Of a stretch of DNA of 64,000 nt, positions 32,126 to 44,226 are shown one piece after another. Position 1 is the stretch's first letter. Every line of letters starts with the position of its first letter. The notes under the pieces were generated by a model. It saw only the letters and a list, made by a program, of their open reading frames with translations, did no database searches and was not told where the DNA came from. Position numbers and translations under genes: made by a program. The stretch is from Hirsutella rhossiliensis (Eukaryota; Ascomycota; Sordariomycetes; Hypocreales; Ophiocordycipitaceae), in assembly GCF_020360975.1 (NCBI RefSeq), contig NW_025408668.1, positions 5,084,001-5,148,000 of the forward strand, given 5' to 3'.

Positions 32126-32533
32126 CTAGGACTTCTTCATGACGGAGCGAGCAAGCTCCGTCAGCGAGGGCCCGCCAAAGAAATATTGATCGGTGTGCCG
32201 CCCGCACGTCGTGTGGACGTTGACGGTGGGCGAGGCCTTGAGCCAGGAGCTGGGCGACTTGCGGAGAGACGAGGACAGTGAGGAGGAGGGAGAGCGGGGC
32301 CGGGTGCTGCAGGCGTCGCTCGACGAGGACAAGGTGCGCTGTTTCGATGCGTTAGAGCCATGGGTGCTTGATACCCGGGGCCGGCAACGTACCGAAGCTT
32401 TGGAGAGGGTTGGAATGTCGATGGGCTTGGTCTCGGTGGTGTGGCTGTATCCGGCAGCGGCGCTTGGAGAAGGTCGCGCTGAGCCGTTCATGGTTGACTG
32501 ACGAGGGGACGTGGACTTGAGGGTACGAGGCAA
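32126..32533 (-). CDS. Small conserved fungal protein, function unknown
   Basis: Single-exon ORF of 135 residues. The first 95 residues are Ser/Thr/Pro-rich and probably disordered. The last 30 are different in nature and look constrained: VNVHTTCGRHTDQYFFGGP then SLTELARSVMKKS at the C-terminus. I recall similar C-termini in short hypothetical proteins of filamentous ascomycetes, but know no function. No signal peptide or membrane segment. It is flanked by long non-coding DNA on its 5' side. Confidence 0.6.
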   Translation of the reverse strand: MPRTLKSTSPRQSTMNGSARPSPSAAAGYSHTTETKPIDIPTLSKASVRCRPRVSSTHGSNASKQRTLSSSSDACSTRPRSPSSSLSSSLRKSPSSWLKASPTVNVHTTCGRHTDQYFFGGPSLTELARSVMKKS

Positions 32534-34818
32534 GATGCTGTTGGTTTGAAGGGATGGATATCGCGCTCGAGGGCAATGGACGGGGTGGCTTTTATTGTCG
32601 TACCCAATGACTCCGCGTGTACTTCCAGCTGGTACCTTTGTGGATGAGGTCTACTAGCGACGAGAAGCCAATCACCAAGAATGGCTTCTACAATCAAGCG
32701 GGCGATGAGTGAGTGAATGAGGAGAAAGGTCGCATATAAGAAGAGATAGGACTGAAATTTAATAAAGAGCACGCATATCAGGGAAAGGGGATAGGTCGAG
32801 ATATAAATGCACGCGTGACTGTCCTCGGCCAGGGTGATGATACAGTGATACATAAGGGATGGGGGATGCAGAGTGAAGCCAACAAGCTGGTGCAGCATGC
32901 GGCTGAGGGTCAGCAGTCACCTCCCACGGGCCAATAATGAGAGGGCCCTTTGACCCCCTGGGCCCCCAGACGGGGAGGCCGGCGGGGATCGTCGTCGCGC
33001 AAGGCAGCAGGATAAACAAGCAGGGCGGAAGGGAGCTCCGATGCGGGCGCCGTCGAGGGTGACGGAGCAGTGGAGTTCGGGGCGGTTAGTGGGCCGCTGC
33101 CCCGTCCAGGCCCCACGTGCCAGGCCTCGTGACGGCACAACAAGGCGTGGAATGAAGCGTTGCTCTCTGCTTGGGTGCTTTTAGAGAAGCCACGTTGTTT
33201 ATCTCGTTCTTTCATCTAGGTGGTCTTGATCCGCCCAGTGTGTTTGCGGAGGTGGGAGGAATAATAATGCTGCGTGATGTCGCAGATCACCGATTGTCAA
33301 TGTTCTGTCTGCATCCACATGCCAAGCAGCAAGGCGAACCCAAGAATCTTGAGCCTTGCTTGAGCCACGCTGCTCGTCTCGGCTTGCTTGGAGGGAACGC
33401 AGGCTAATGGATGCTGCGGCTACCGTACCTTGGGCCTGGGCTGGCGCGCGCCGCCGAATTGTTCTAGAAGGCGGTTCCACGATGACAAACCCTCTAGGCA
33501 GGCGGTCCCTCAGCGGCACACAGACACCCACTTGTGCTTCATGTCAGAGTGCAAGTACCTGGTCCAAGCCATGCTTGGCTCTGTTTGGGGGGGGGGGCTG
33601 TTCTGAGATGACAGTCATCCTCAAGGGCCGAAGTCCTCCTCTGAAACGGAGAGGCTCCACGACCGGGTCTCTCGTCGGAATCGTGGGCGTCCCGGCCTCA
33701 TGACGCTCCTGGTGGCGCAGCCTGAGAAATGGTTGGTGAGGGGCAACCATGTAGGGTTTGGCCCGCTTCAATCGCCATGGCGGAGGGCAGTAGATTTCAT
33801 GACGGCCGGGGCAGAAGCGCGGTGGGACGAGGGGCCGGCGGCCGGCACCTCAGCCCTACGGGGGGGAGCTTGAGCCGCCCAGCATGACGCCATGTGCTTC
33901 CTGGGCGGTCGGTGCCTGGCAGATGGAAATCTGGGGAATCGGCCCTGTGTCCGTTCGTATCGGAGGGCTATTTCAGACTGCTTCGGATCCAACTGTCTTG
34001 ACCAGGGCAGGTCGCCGTTGCGATACGTGTCGCGCAAAAGAGGGAGCTGCAATGTCGCATAGCATAGCGTGCTTGCATGGTCAGTTCTTCCTTGCGCAAG
34101 TTGGCGTTCCAATACCCCCACAGATTTTGTCGTTTTTTCATTCTTCTTCAAGTCTTGGACTCGTCTGAAAAGCGTCGATTTCTGGGTTCCCATTACCTAA
34201 TGATGGACTGGCCTTGAAATAAAAGCTTGGACCAGCTGGCCCCACCCTGCCTTAATCAGCCATGGCGCCGTCAGCTGCACGTGAGAAGCGCCCTTTTGGC
34301 CTCAGACGCCTCCACGACAAACCCGCGACGGTGACGCGCCCATCACCAGCTCGACGGCCGCTTCCTGGTGTCACCCTCAGCGCCAGCCCTAACCCCTCCT
34401 CCCGCACGCATACGCTTGCTGTATTTACGTGACCAGCGCCCCGTCTCATCACGTACAACTTGTTTTGTCCAGCGGCCTTTGTCGCGGATCCCGCGCTGGC
34501 TGGCGCCAACAGCTCATGCACGCCTCGCAAAAAGATTCGCTCAGCGCCTTCTGAGCTTCAGACAGTCCTTCGCCCTGCTTGTGGCCCTTGCTGCTTGAAC
34601 GCACGCGGACACATCAAGGTAGCTACGCTCCCCCCCTCTACGTTTTCATCACGTCCTTCTGCCGTGCTCATGGTTCCCTAAAACTCAAGCACCACGACTA
34701 ATCACCCCGGCTGAACAGTGAGCGTCTGAAGCTGCCGTATTCTCATCGACCCGGCGCCACTCAGATACCGCTTCCGAAATCACTTACCCAGCATCGTTCC
34801 CACTCACAACTGACCGCC
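32534..34818. other. Divergent intergenic region, small protein / Yta7
   Basis: About 2.3 kb without a supported gene; contains upstream regions of the small conserved gene (-) and of the Yta7-like gene (+). A G10 run sits near 33,588-33,597. ORFs up to 141 codons on both strands have no recognisable content. The last 250 bp before 34,819 is C/A-rich leader-like sequence. Confidence 0.5.
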
Positions 34819-35692
34819 ATGGTCAGCAAGCGGAAGAGAGCCCTGGAGGAGTTCGATCCCAACAAGTCGGACTCCGGAGACGAAAACTTCGATCCCAGCA
34901 GAGACCGGCCTCAGAAAAGCTCCAAAAAGGCCCGCCCTTCGCGCTCTTCTCGGTCCGGCCGCAAGAAGGGCACCAGATATCGTGGCTCCGACATTGACGA
35001 CGATGAGGACCAGGAGCTTTCCGACAGCCAGGACGACTCCTTTGGCGACGATGACGAATCTCAAGAAGACGAAAACGCCCCCGTCAACGCGGCCGGTCGA
35101 CGGGCCCGAAAGGCAGCCATTAATCACCTGAATTACAAGGAGAGCAGCGAAGACGACGAAGGGGAGAATGAGGACATGGAACAGGGAAAGCGGGGCAAAG
35201 GCCGAGTTCGGGGCCGAGTCGAGGCAGAACCCGTCGCCGAGTCTGAGCAGGAGGAGCTCACAAAGCGGAGACTCGTCAGGCTCAGGGTCCCCAAACCAGC
35301 CCAAGCCCTCACAACCCGCAGATCGACTCGTGCGAGCACCGCTGAGACGGATGACTTCGTTGAGCTCTCCAACTCCGGTCGGCACGCTGTGCCTTCTCGC
35401 GACTCCCGAAGCAAGAGTCCGGAGGCGCTCATACGTACTCGACGCTCGTCTCGCGCAATGAAGGGTATTAAGGCGGCCCCCGAGCCGATCGAGCCTATCC
35501 AGGAAGCCACGCAGGAGAGCAGCGTTCCGCCGGCGCACGACGCCGAACAGCCCGATGAGCTCTCCCGGGATAACGAGCCGTCTGAGGCGAAATTGGGCAG
35601 CGATGAGGTAATGCAGGATGCTGCTGCTCCCGAGATTGAAACGGAAACCGCTGCCAAGGAAGAGGCCGCTGCGAAGGAGGAAGTGGCTGGCA

Positions 35693-35728
<36 letters not shown>

Positions 35729-38700
35729 TGCCCATCACTCGGAGGACCAGAGCCTCTCGTGCCAGTCTCTTGGCGCCCGAGGGGGGAGAATCCGACGGCG
35801 TCGCCGAAACGACTGGCCGTCGCCTTACGCGCGGGTCACGGATCAAAAAGTCCACTCAGGAACCTAGCAGCGACTTTGAGCCTGGAGATGATTCCGACGA
35901 CGCTGAGATGTCCAAGTCTGAGACCGGCAAGGCTCAAGAGGATGACGACGACACGCCTACCCCGCGAGGTAGGCCCAATAGACGAAGTGGGCGCAACTCT
36001 CGCCGCGGTCCTGATTCCGGAGACGAAGACCACGAGTTTGACCTCGACGAGCTCAACGAGGAAGCTCGCGAGCTGCGCCAGTCCTCTCGACCACGCCGTC
36101 GGCCTAGGCGCGAGTCCCCCATTGTCTACCAGGAGCACACGAGACGGTCCCGGGCCAAGGTCAACTACTACATGCCACCGTTGACTGCGGTCAACATTGA
36201 AGAGGAGGAAGCCGAGGACCCGGCGCCGACCCCTTCCCGAAACCGCCGCGGACGAGGTGGGGGCGGCGGCGGCTGGGACCGAAATCTCAACACCACGTTC
36301 GGCCCCTTTGGCGGCGGCGGCGGATCGCTCCTGGCCGGGCCCTGGGGTACCGTGGCGGCCGGCGGGGCTGATTCAGACAGCAGCGACGACGAGATGGTGC
36401 ACCGCTCAAGTGTCGCGGGCAATGTAGGCATGACGCCTACGTCTGCGGCACCTGGCGGCTTCTTGGGCACTGGGCATGGTGGCCTGACCGCCGAGACTGT
36501 TGGCGCCACGCCCAATGTCGGCAAGATCAAAGATCGCAAGGCTCTCGCTGATGCGGACCCCCTGGGTGTCGACATGAACGTCGACTTCAGCAAGGTTGGA
36601 GGCTTGCAAGGACACATTGACCAGCTGAAGGAGATGGTGCAGCTCCCGCTTCTCTACCCGGAACTGTTCACAAAGTTCCACGTCACGCCGCCCCGGGGCG
36701 TCTTGTTCCATGGTCCTCCCGGCACGGGCAAAACCCTTCTTGCTCGTGCCCTTGCCAACTCTGTCGGCTCGGGCGGGCGAAAGATTTCCTTTTACATGCG
36801 CAAGGGCGCCGATGCCCTGAGCAAGTGGGTTGGCGAGGCGGAGAAGCAGCTGCGGCTCCTCTTTGAGGAAGCCAGAAAGACTCAGCCGAGCATCATATTT
36901 TTTGACGAGATTGATGGGCTGGCCCCCGTCAGGTCCAGCAAGCAGGAGCAGATCCATGCCTCCATCGTCTCTACCCTGCTTGCCCTGATGGATGGAATGG
37001 ATGGCCGCGGCCAAGTTATCGTCATTGGTGCCACCAACAGGCCGGACAATATTGACCCTGCCCTGCGCCGGCCTGGACGGTTCGACCGAGAGTTCTACTT
37101 TCCCCTGCCCGATATCGAAGGGCGTCGTGCCATCCTCGACATCCAGACCAAAGACTGGGGCCTGCCGGATACTTTCAAGGCCTCCCTTGCCGAGAAGACC
37201 AAAGGGTACGGAGGTGCCGACATCCGGGCGCTGTGCACTGAGGCGGCACTGAACTCGATACAGCGCACGTACCCCCAGATCTACTCGTCTCGAGAGAAGC
37301 TCGTGGTGGACCCGGACAAAATTGCGGTCCATGCCTCCGACTTTATGATGTCCATTAAGAGGCTGATTCCATCCTCGGAACGGTCTGCGACGTCGGGAGC
37401 TCAGCCTCTGCCCAAGTCTGTCGAGCCTCTGCTGCGTGCCCAGTTCAACGAGGCGAAGCGTGCCCTGGACGATCTACTGCCTCGCAAGAAGAAACTCACG
37501 GCGCTGGAGGAGGCCATGTATGAGCAGTTTGACGACGATGACTACGGGTTCGGCCGGGAGACAATGCATCAAGAGTTTGAACGGTCTCGGATCTTCCGAC
37601 CCCGGTTCCTCATTTACGGCGTTGCCGGAATGGGCCAGAGCTACATTGCATCGGCGGTGCTACACCACTTTGAAGGAGTCCACGTGCAGAACTTTGATCT
37701 CCCCAGCCTGCTTGCTGATGGGCGGGTAAGTCTATGACTCGACTGCTTGTTCCCTTGAGGCGTGCCAGCTAACGCCGTTGCAGCCCATGGAGCAGGTCAT
37801 TGTAGGCTTATTCACCGAAGTTCGACGTCACAAGCCCAGTGTCATCTATATTCCCAACATAGATGCCTGGTATGCGACATTGACGGGGACAGTTGCCCTG
37901 ACCACCTTCCAGACAATGTTGAAGTCTATTGTTCCGACAGACCCAGTGCTTGTCCTTGCCACGGCGGAGTGTGACAAAGCGGGAATCCCCATCGACCTGG
38001 CCCGTGACTTTTTTGGGTTTTCTCGCAAGAATCGGATGGAGATTCCCCGACCGGAGAGGGTGAGTATCGCGGCTGCACCCTTTGCGCGACGTCGAAGCTG
38101 ACTTTGTTTCCATTGCAGGCGAACCGGATGGAGTACTTTGAGGCAACGCTTGCGTACGTCAAGAAGAAGCCAGCCGAGTTCCCGGACCCGGAGAATCGCA
38201 AGAAGCGAGTGCTCGAAGAGCTCCCCGTTGCCCCCCCGATTGCGCCCAAGCCGCCGACCAAGGCGGAGAGGAAGGCGTTGCAAAAGAGGGATCACCAACT
38301 GTTGAATGCCCTGAAAATTCAGCTGCAGCCTATCATGGACCAGATCAACCGAAGGTACAAGAAATTTAGACAGCCAGTCATCCCCCAGGCACAGATCGAC
38401 TACTTGTTCGCCGAGTCTGATCCGAACTATGTGCGCCCCGACATTCCCGGAAGCGAAGTTCGGCCGTTTGAAATTGTCAAGGACAAGCATGGCAACGACG
38501 TCCTGCGAGACACGGCCACAGGCAAGTGTTATTACAACCTGGAGACAACGACGATAGAAGAGCGCTTGTCGAATGGATTCTATGCACGGCCCAAGGACTT
38601 TTTGTTTGACATCAAGGCTCTCGCCAGGGACGCCAAGAATGCGGGAGACAAGGAGCGTACGCTCAAGGCAAACGAACTGCTGAGCAACGTCGAGGTTGAT

Positions 38701-39819
38701 GTGGCTGGCATCGAGAACAGCACGGCGCACATGGAATGGGAGGGCCTCTATCAACGCCAGCTGCAGCGGGCAAAGGAGGCTGCGGAGAAGGAGCGGAAAC
38801 GAAAGGCAATGCAGTCCATCACGGACCGTTTCCAGTCGGAGCAGGCAGGCGGCAACGAGAGCGACTCGCAGGGCCCCCTGACGCTGGGCGAGAGGGTTCC
38901 CGGGTCGCTGACGACGGCTCGCTTCCAACTGCGTAGTCCGCCGACGAATGGCCATGGAGAGAGGGAGCAGGGCCAAGAACATCAACGCCAGCAGACCATG
39001 AGCAACGGAGATGCGACGTCTTTCGAGACGCCCAAGGTCGCCGATGTGCGCATGAGTGGCGTCGATGAAGACGCCGAGGCCGCCCCTTCTTCGTCGGTCA
39101 TGGGACCGCCGCCCAAGGCGGACGGCGATCAGCCGGTGTCCAAGAGCCAGGCTGGGATGACGCAGATATCGCAAAAGTCTGCTGTCACTCCCTTGCCGCA
39201 CGGGGTGTCGCCGTCTGCCGTAATCAACGAGGCCGCATCGACCAAGACGTCTGATCCGTCGACGCATCGATCGTCGAACTGGAGCACGCAGCTGACCAAC
39301 GGTAACCATGGAGAACATCGCGGCGGGGGCAACGACAGCGACGCGGATATACCCGACACGCTCCGTATCCAAACCCAGACAACGTCGAGCGACGAGGCGT
39401 GGCCTCACTCGCAGGCCCAAGGGATGGCCCGGCACGGTGCAGCTTCCAGAGCACTCCGGGCGGGCAGCCAGGCGTCCTCGCAGTCACAGGCACGACACGA
39501 CGTCGGGGCATCGATGGGGCCGCAGGCGTCGCAGGAGCTACAAGAAGACTTGCACTCGATGCGCAACTCGGGCTCATCGGCTTCGCAGCCCCTGTCGGTG
39601 GAGGGTGCGGTGGCGAGTTTCCTGACCGAGGTGACAGACGGCACATCGGGGTGCACCATTGAGCAGCTGCAGCAGATCAACCGCGAGCTGATGGACGAGA
39701 TCTGGCGACGCAGGCATGAGTGGAATCGTATCAAAGTGCTGGGCCACGTGACACAAGTGTTCAACGACACGATTGGCGAGATTGAGGTCTCCCAGGGCAT
39801 GGGACCCCTCAGCCAATGA
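34819..39819 (+). CDS. YTA7: AAA-ATPase bromodomain nucleosome factor, Yta7/Abo1 (ATAD2) type
   Basis: Three exons: 34,819-37,725; 37,784-38,059; 38,119-39,819 (introns 58 and 59 nt, GTAAGT/GTGAGT donors), 1,627 residues. Yta7/Abo1 is a hexameric ATPase that loads or removes histone H3-H4 on chromatin. Residues 1-560 form a long acidic and basic disordered tail. AAA1 begins about 590: Walker A GPPGTGKT at 632-639, Walker B IIFFDEIDG at about 693-701, arginine fingers in RRPGRFDRE. AAA2 begins about 925 and is degenerate (GVAGMGQS in place of a Walker A lysine), as in the family. A divergent bromodomain covers about 1,110-1,260 (LLNALKIQLQPIMDQINRRY ... ETTTIEERLSNGFYARPKDF), then a disordered Ser/Gln-rich tail and a C-terminal helix. 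Intact and usual in length. Confidence 0.96.
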
Positions 39820-40195
39820 AGATGATGGAGAAGAGTACACGAAGGCAGGTAAAAGGAGAAAAAAAGGGGGGGGTGAGGGGCTGACGCGACAGAGCGTGGA
39901 AGCGCGCAGAGCGAGGCAGGCTTTTTGTAATATTCACACCGAGGACAAAGCGTGTGGGCGCGGGCACAAAGGGGAGAGGGTAGGAGTTGAGGGCTGTGAC
40001 ACCGGGACATGAGCAATTGCTAACAACTAGATGTACACTCTAGAGGAATCTATCTTTGATACGAGTCAAGGGACATGTACAGTTGGCACATGTGTATTTC
40101 GGTGGGTGAATACAGTCAGTATACAGCCAGTGCTTTCCCGACTGGCCCCATTCAACTCGTTGCTGCTGTCGTCACGGGCCACGACGACAGCCAGG
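39820..40195. other. Convergent spacer
   Basis: Between the 3' ends of the Yta7-like gene (+) and the SDR gene (-). Contains short A-rich and G-rich tracts; no gene. Confidence 0.5.
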
Positions 40196-41360
40196 TCACA
40201 GCTTGGCCCGCTTGGAGCTGTCGATGCGGCGTCCCTCGTCGGCCTGCTCCGCGACGGACAGGTCGGGCAGGAGCTGGGGCATGATGCGGCGGGGGACGGT
40301 TCCCGGGACGAGGCTGTACTTTGCAAAGTCGGAGACGCCGGCGTGGGCGCGGAGAAAGTCCTCGTCGAGGAGCAGCTGGCCGTTGACGAGGGCGGGGGGC
40401 GCGGCGAGGATGGCGAGGATGGCGTCGGAGAAGATGGTGGGCTTGCGGAGGTGGTCTCTCTCGGCCGGGCTGGCGGTTGTGAACTGCTGGGTGGCGGCGG
40501 ATTCGATGGCCTAGAAGACTGTCAGGGGCTGCTGTGCCTTGTCTCGGCGTTTGTTGAACAGAGTCCGTACCACAGCCGGCCAGATGCTGGTGATGGCCAG
40601 GTCGGCGGCGCGGCCCTGCCGTTCAAAGTCCATGGCCAGGCCCTTTGTCAGAACGCTCATGGCGACCTTTCACATGGCGTAGGCCGTCTTGCCGCGGAAG
40701 AAGCGGCTGTAGATGGGCGGGCTGACGACGACGATGCGGCCGCCGCGACGGCCCAGATGCGGCAGGGCGGCCTGGACGACGGCGTAGAGGCCCTCCGGGT
40801 TGACGTGCTGCATGAGCTGGAAGCGGCGCAGCGGGGTGTCGGCGACCGAGGCCCAGAAGATGGCGCCCGGGTTGTAGATGAGGACATCGAGGCGGTGATA
40901 CGTCTTGGGTGCCGGTTGTCCGTCGGTCAGTTCTTGCGGCGGAGGACGACGAGGGTTGGATGGATGCTTACGGAGATGGTCTTGGCGACGAGGTCGGCGA
41001 CGCTCTGCTCGGAGCGCACGTCGACGGGGATGGCGGTTGCGTCGCCGCCGGCCGAAGCGATTTCGCGCGCGACGGTCGTGATTGTCGACGCGGGCGAGTT
41101 CGGGTCCGGGGCCGGGGCGGAGCCGGAGGCGGCGGTGGTGACGGACTTGGCGGCCACGACGACTGTGTGTTTCCCCACCGCTTTATTACTACTCTTCCTT
41201 TGCTCGCGCTTGACCAGCTTTTACTCTACCGCAGGGTGGGAAGAGACGGGAAGTCGGTCAATGTACCTGCGTAGTCGTTGCGGGCGAGGTCTAGGGCAAT
41301 CTGGCGGCCGATGCCGCGGGAGGCGCCGACGACGAGGGCGACGGGCTTGGGGGAGGGCAT
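40196..41360 (-). pseudogene. HSDL2-like peroxisomal short-chain dehydrogenase with internal TGA
   Basis: Four exons fit perfectly: 41,360-41,267; 41,162-40,972; 40,903-40,571; 40,510-40,196 (introns 104, 68, 60 nt), 310 codons plus stop. Nucleotide-binding motif LVVGASRGIGRQIA; VDVRS; YNPGAIFWASV; catalytic serine in VVVSPPIYS; then YAM-stop-K, so a TGA (40,672-40,670, codon 173) sits between catalytic Tyr170 and Lys174 of YxxxK. Beyond it the frame continues intact through VAMSVLTKGLAMDFERQG, SIWPAVAIESAATQQF and LLLDEDFLRAH to a C-terminal AKL, a peroxisomal targeting signal. The SPP motif and WPxxAI block resemble HSDL2, a peroxisomal SDR of lipid metabolism. Everything else being clean, this is either a very young pseudogene or a base error. 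Readthrough is unlikely: the stop is mid-domain. Confidence 0.82.
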
Positions 41361-41877
41361 GGCTCTTTTTCTCCTCCTCCTTCTTCTTTTTATATTAGTA
41401 TTTTATTGTTTGAAAACGGTCCGGGGTGAATGGTATCTGGCAGGGGAGGCCGTGAGCCGTCTCTATTTATTCCTAGCAGATGATGGGCTTGTTTGTTGGC
41501 AGAGTACAGCGAGAGGGAGGAGTGGAGACGAGCCTCGGCAGACGCGGAGCTGCGGTGGGGCCGAAGCGGGATCCAAAACCGCCGAAAGCCGCGCATTACG
41601 AGAGTGCTGAGTCCTCAGGGGCGAGGGAGTTGTCAGCGCACGGCTCGGAACAATCTGGGGTCCTTGGCACGAACCGCCGTCCTTCTTGTCTCACCGCTGC
41701 TGCTGCTGCTGTCACCACGGCCGGGCCTCGGCTGTTTCTCTTCTCTGGTGGATGGATATTAAGCAATAAGCAGTCGACAGCGGCAACAAAGCCATCGTCA
41801 GCATCGTCCATTGTCGGCCACCTCGGGCAACAGGTAGACAGACGGGCAGACAGCCGGACAGCCGAGCACGACACGCC
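41361..41877. promoter_or_regulatory. Shared divergent promoter of two peroxisomal enzymes
   Basis: The 517-bp gap between the start codons of the SDR (-) and the GST kappa gene (+). It contains pyrimidine tracts next to the SDR start (41,365-41,395). I see no CCTCGG-type fatty-acid-response core that stands out enough to call, so co-regulation is inferred from arrangement and shared targeting only. Confidence 0.5.
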
Positions 41878-42832
41878 ATGGGCCGCGGCCGCATCGACTG
41901 CTACCTGGACATCGGTGCGCGCTCCCTGTTTCCTGACCGCCGGAACGGCCCCCCCGACTCACTCCCCCTGGCAGCGTCCTTTTACAGCTACGTCGCCTTT
42001 GTCGACTTGCTCAACAACCTCGACAAGCTGGCTGCCAATGGGGTCCAGGTAGAGTCAGTGCCTCTTGTCGCTCCCTTCAAGAAGCCAAGACGCCGCTGAT
42101 GCTCCGGCGAGCCAGGTTCCACCCCGTCTTCCTCGGCGGCATCATGCAGAGCACCGGTGCGGCCCTCGCTCCCCGTGCCCTCGCCGTCTCCGCAGCTCTG
42201 ACCCCGTCCCAGGCAACAGGCCGCCGTGGATGGTCAAGGCCAAGGGCGCCTATCTCTCGTGGGACTCTGCCCGCGCCGCCCACGCCGTCGGCATCACGGA
42301 CTGGGCCACGCCGCCGCGCCTGCTCGACATGGCCAAGACCATGTCGCCGCTACGCGCCCTGCTCTTCATCAAGGCAAACCACCCGCCGCCCGTGCTGCAC
42401 GCCGCCCTGCTCGCCCTGTTCCGCCGCTTCTGGACCCCGCCGCACGTCTTCCTCGGCGACGACGACAACCTCGCCGCCGCCCTGGCCGACGCCGCCGGCT
42501 CGAGCGGCGGCCCGGGGAACGGGGAGCGCCTCTTCGCGCCCGACGAGGTGCGCCGCATCATGGCCGGCCGCGAGGCCTTCAGGGACGCCCTCAAGGCCGA
42601 GACGGACAGGGCGCTCGAGCTGGGCGCTTTTGGCGCGCCGTGGCTGTGGGTGACGGATGGCGCGGGCAAGGCTGAGCCCTTTTTCGGCAGTGACCGGTGA
42701 GTTTCTTCTCCGTGCGCACGAGAGAGGAAGGGTCCCTTGGCTGAGCAGAGGCGTAGATTCGCTCAGATATACCAGCACCTGGGCATCGCGCACCAGGACG
42801 CCAAGGTGTTGGCGCCCGAGTCTAAGCTGTGA
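41878..42832 (+). CDS. Glutathione S-transferase kappa (DsbA-like), peroxisomal
   Basis: Five exons: 41,878-41,914; 41,975-42,053; 42,116-42,156; 42,213-42,696; 42,757-42,832 (introns 60, 62, 56, 60 nt), 238 residues. The frame and family fit decide each junction: IDCYLDIASFYSYVAF (Ser14 aligns with the catalytic Ser16 of human GSTK1), NGVQVEFHPVFLGGIM, STGNRPPWMVKAKGAYLSWD, FGAPWLWVTDG and GSDRFAQIYQHLGI. The DsbA-like thioredoxin fold with an inserted helical domain conjugates glutathione to electrophiles; the kappa class works in mitochondria and peroxisomes. The C-terminus APESKL is a canonical PTS1, so a peroxisomal location is likely. The donor of intron 2 is GTCAGT, three bases after a tempting GTAGAG. 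Confidence 0.93.
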
Positions 42833-43122
42833 GCCGAGGGCGAGGATTGAGGAGTAGGAGAGAAATGGGTGCCTTTTTCATGTATCAATTGAGGCAATGT
42901 ACTCGTAGAGCTGTGAAGTCAATGTAAATTTACCAATTGCGAGGCGCCGAATTGTTAATGCGGCACGACACCAAGAAGTTAGAACCAGCGAGCCACGACC
43001 CATCAAACTCTACCTCTCATTTTCCTCCCCCAACCTCCATCCACACCCTTCGCTCTCCTCCACATCCAATCGCCAACACACACCGCAGTAATCGGCGTAT
43101 CCCGTCTGCCAACAACGCCAGA

Positions 43123-43859
43123 ATGCAACCCCCCGAACTGACGCTCATCGTCGCCGCCACGCGCAGCATGGGCATCGGCGCCCACGGCTCCATGCCCTGG
43201 ACCGGCCTGCGCAAGGAGATGCGGTACTTTGCGCGCGTCACCTCGCGTCTGCCAGCCCAGGTGAGTCTCTGCGTGCTCCCCTGCAGCAGAATACTCGAGT
43301 TGGTGGACGGGAGAGGACAAGTGGTGACACAGAGTGAGAGAGGGAACAGGCACCTCCACAAGCCGTCAACGCCGTCATCATGGGCCGCAAGACGTGGGAC
43401 TCGATTCCTGCAAAGTTCCGCCCTCTCAGGGGCAGACTCAACATTGTCATCACCCGCTCCGCTTCTCCCCCTCAGACTGCGACGGCACCATCAGCAGCAG
43501 TACCGTCGACATCGCCCATCCGCGTCCCCTCCCTCGACGACGCCCTCGAATACGCCCGCGCCCGCCAGGCCGACGGCGCCCTAGCCCGCGTCTTCGTCGT
43601 CGGCGGCGCCCAGGTCTACGCCGCCGCCCTCGCCCACCCGGCCACCCGCCGCGTGCTCCTCACGTCCATCGACCGCGACTTGCACTGCGACACCTTCTTC
43701 CCCCTCAACCTCGCCGACGGCTCTGACGCTGCGCGGGAGTGGGTGCGCCGTTCGTCGGACCAGCTGCGGCAGTGGACGGGCGAGACGCTCAACGACGTGC
43801 GCCACGAGGAGAATGGGACGTCGTACGAGTTTCAGATGTGGGAGAAAGAGGATTCGTGA
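43123..43859 (+). CDS. DFR1: Dihydrofolate reductase
   Basis: Reduces dihydrofolate to tetrahydrofolate with NADPH. Exons 43,123-43,260 and 43,350-43,859, intron 89 nt (GTGAGT...GGGAACAG), 215 residues. Motifs: [21 protein letters not shown] (cofactor loop and substrate tryptophan), [39 protein letters not shown], and [16 protein letters not shown] near the C-terminal third. The acceptor is set by the requirement for [14 protein letters not shown] in frame. A Met at 42,937 lies in frame upstream but the extra 62 residues are Ser/Pro-rich leader sequence, not family-like. Follows the GST kappa gene by 290 bp on the same strand. Cytosolic; intact. Confidence 0.96.
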
Positions 43860-44226
43860 GCGGGCTGGCTCATGACATGGCTAGACGAGGCTCACGCATA
43901 ATGAAAGAAATGGAGAGAGCATCTCCAGTAAGTGCAGGCAGAGGAGATGAGGCGGCTCTATGTGCCTCTCTACAGATGTCTTAACCGTCTTCAGTCACCT
44001 TGCGCGCCTCGACTGTTTTTGGAATATGTCCCAGCCTTGCGCACACATGATTGCTCCGACTTCTTCGGAGTAGCCTTGCGTGACCGGCATCTTCATTGTA
44101 GAAAAGCATATAGTACAGGACAACCCCCTTGCGCCCTCCACCATGCATGGAATCCTCCCTTTTCTCTGCAGCCTTTTCGCCGAGAACTGATGCGGCAAAT
44201 TGGTGGTACGACCGTTGCGCTCGCTT
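43860..44226. other. Convergent spacer DFR1 / CBP3
   Basis: Holds the two facing 3' UTRs; no gene. Confidence 0.5.

Noticed and set aside
40670..40672. TGA readthrough as a peroxisomal targeting device
   Set aside because: Known fungal readthrough for PTS1 exposure acts at the end of a complete protein with TGA CTA context; here the stop is inside the catalytic motif and is followed by AAG.
40031..41398. 455-codon plus-strand ORF
   Set aside because: It runs antisense through all four exons and the introns of the SDR gene, whose exons, splice sites and motifs fit a known family. Long antisense ORFs are common opposite GC-rich fungal genes.
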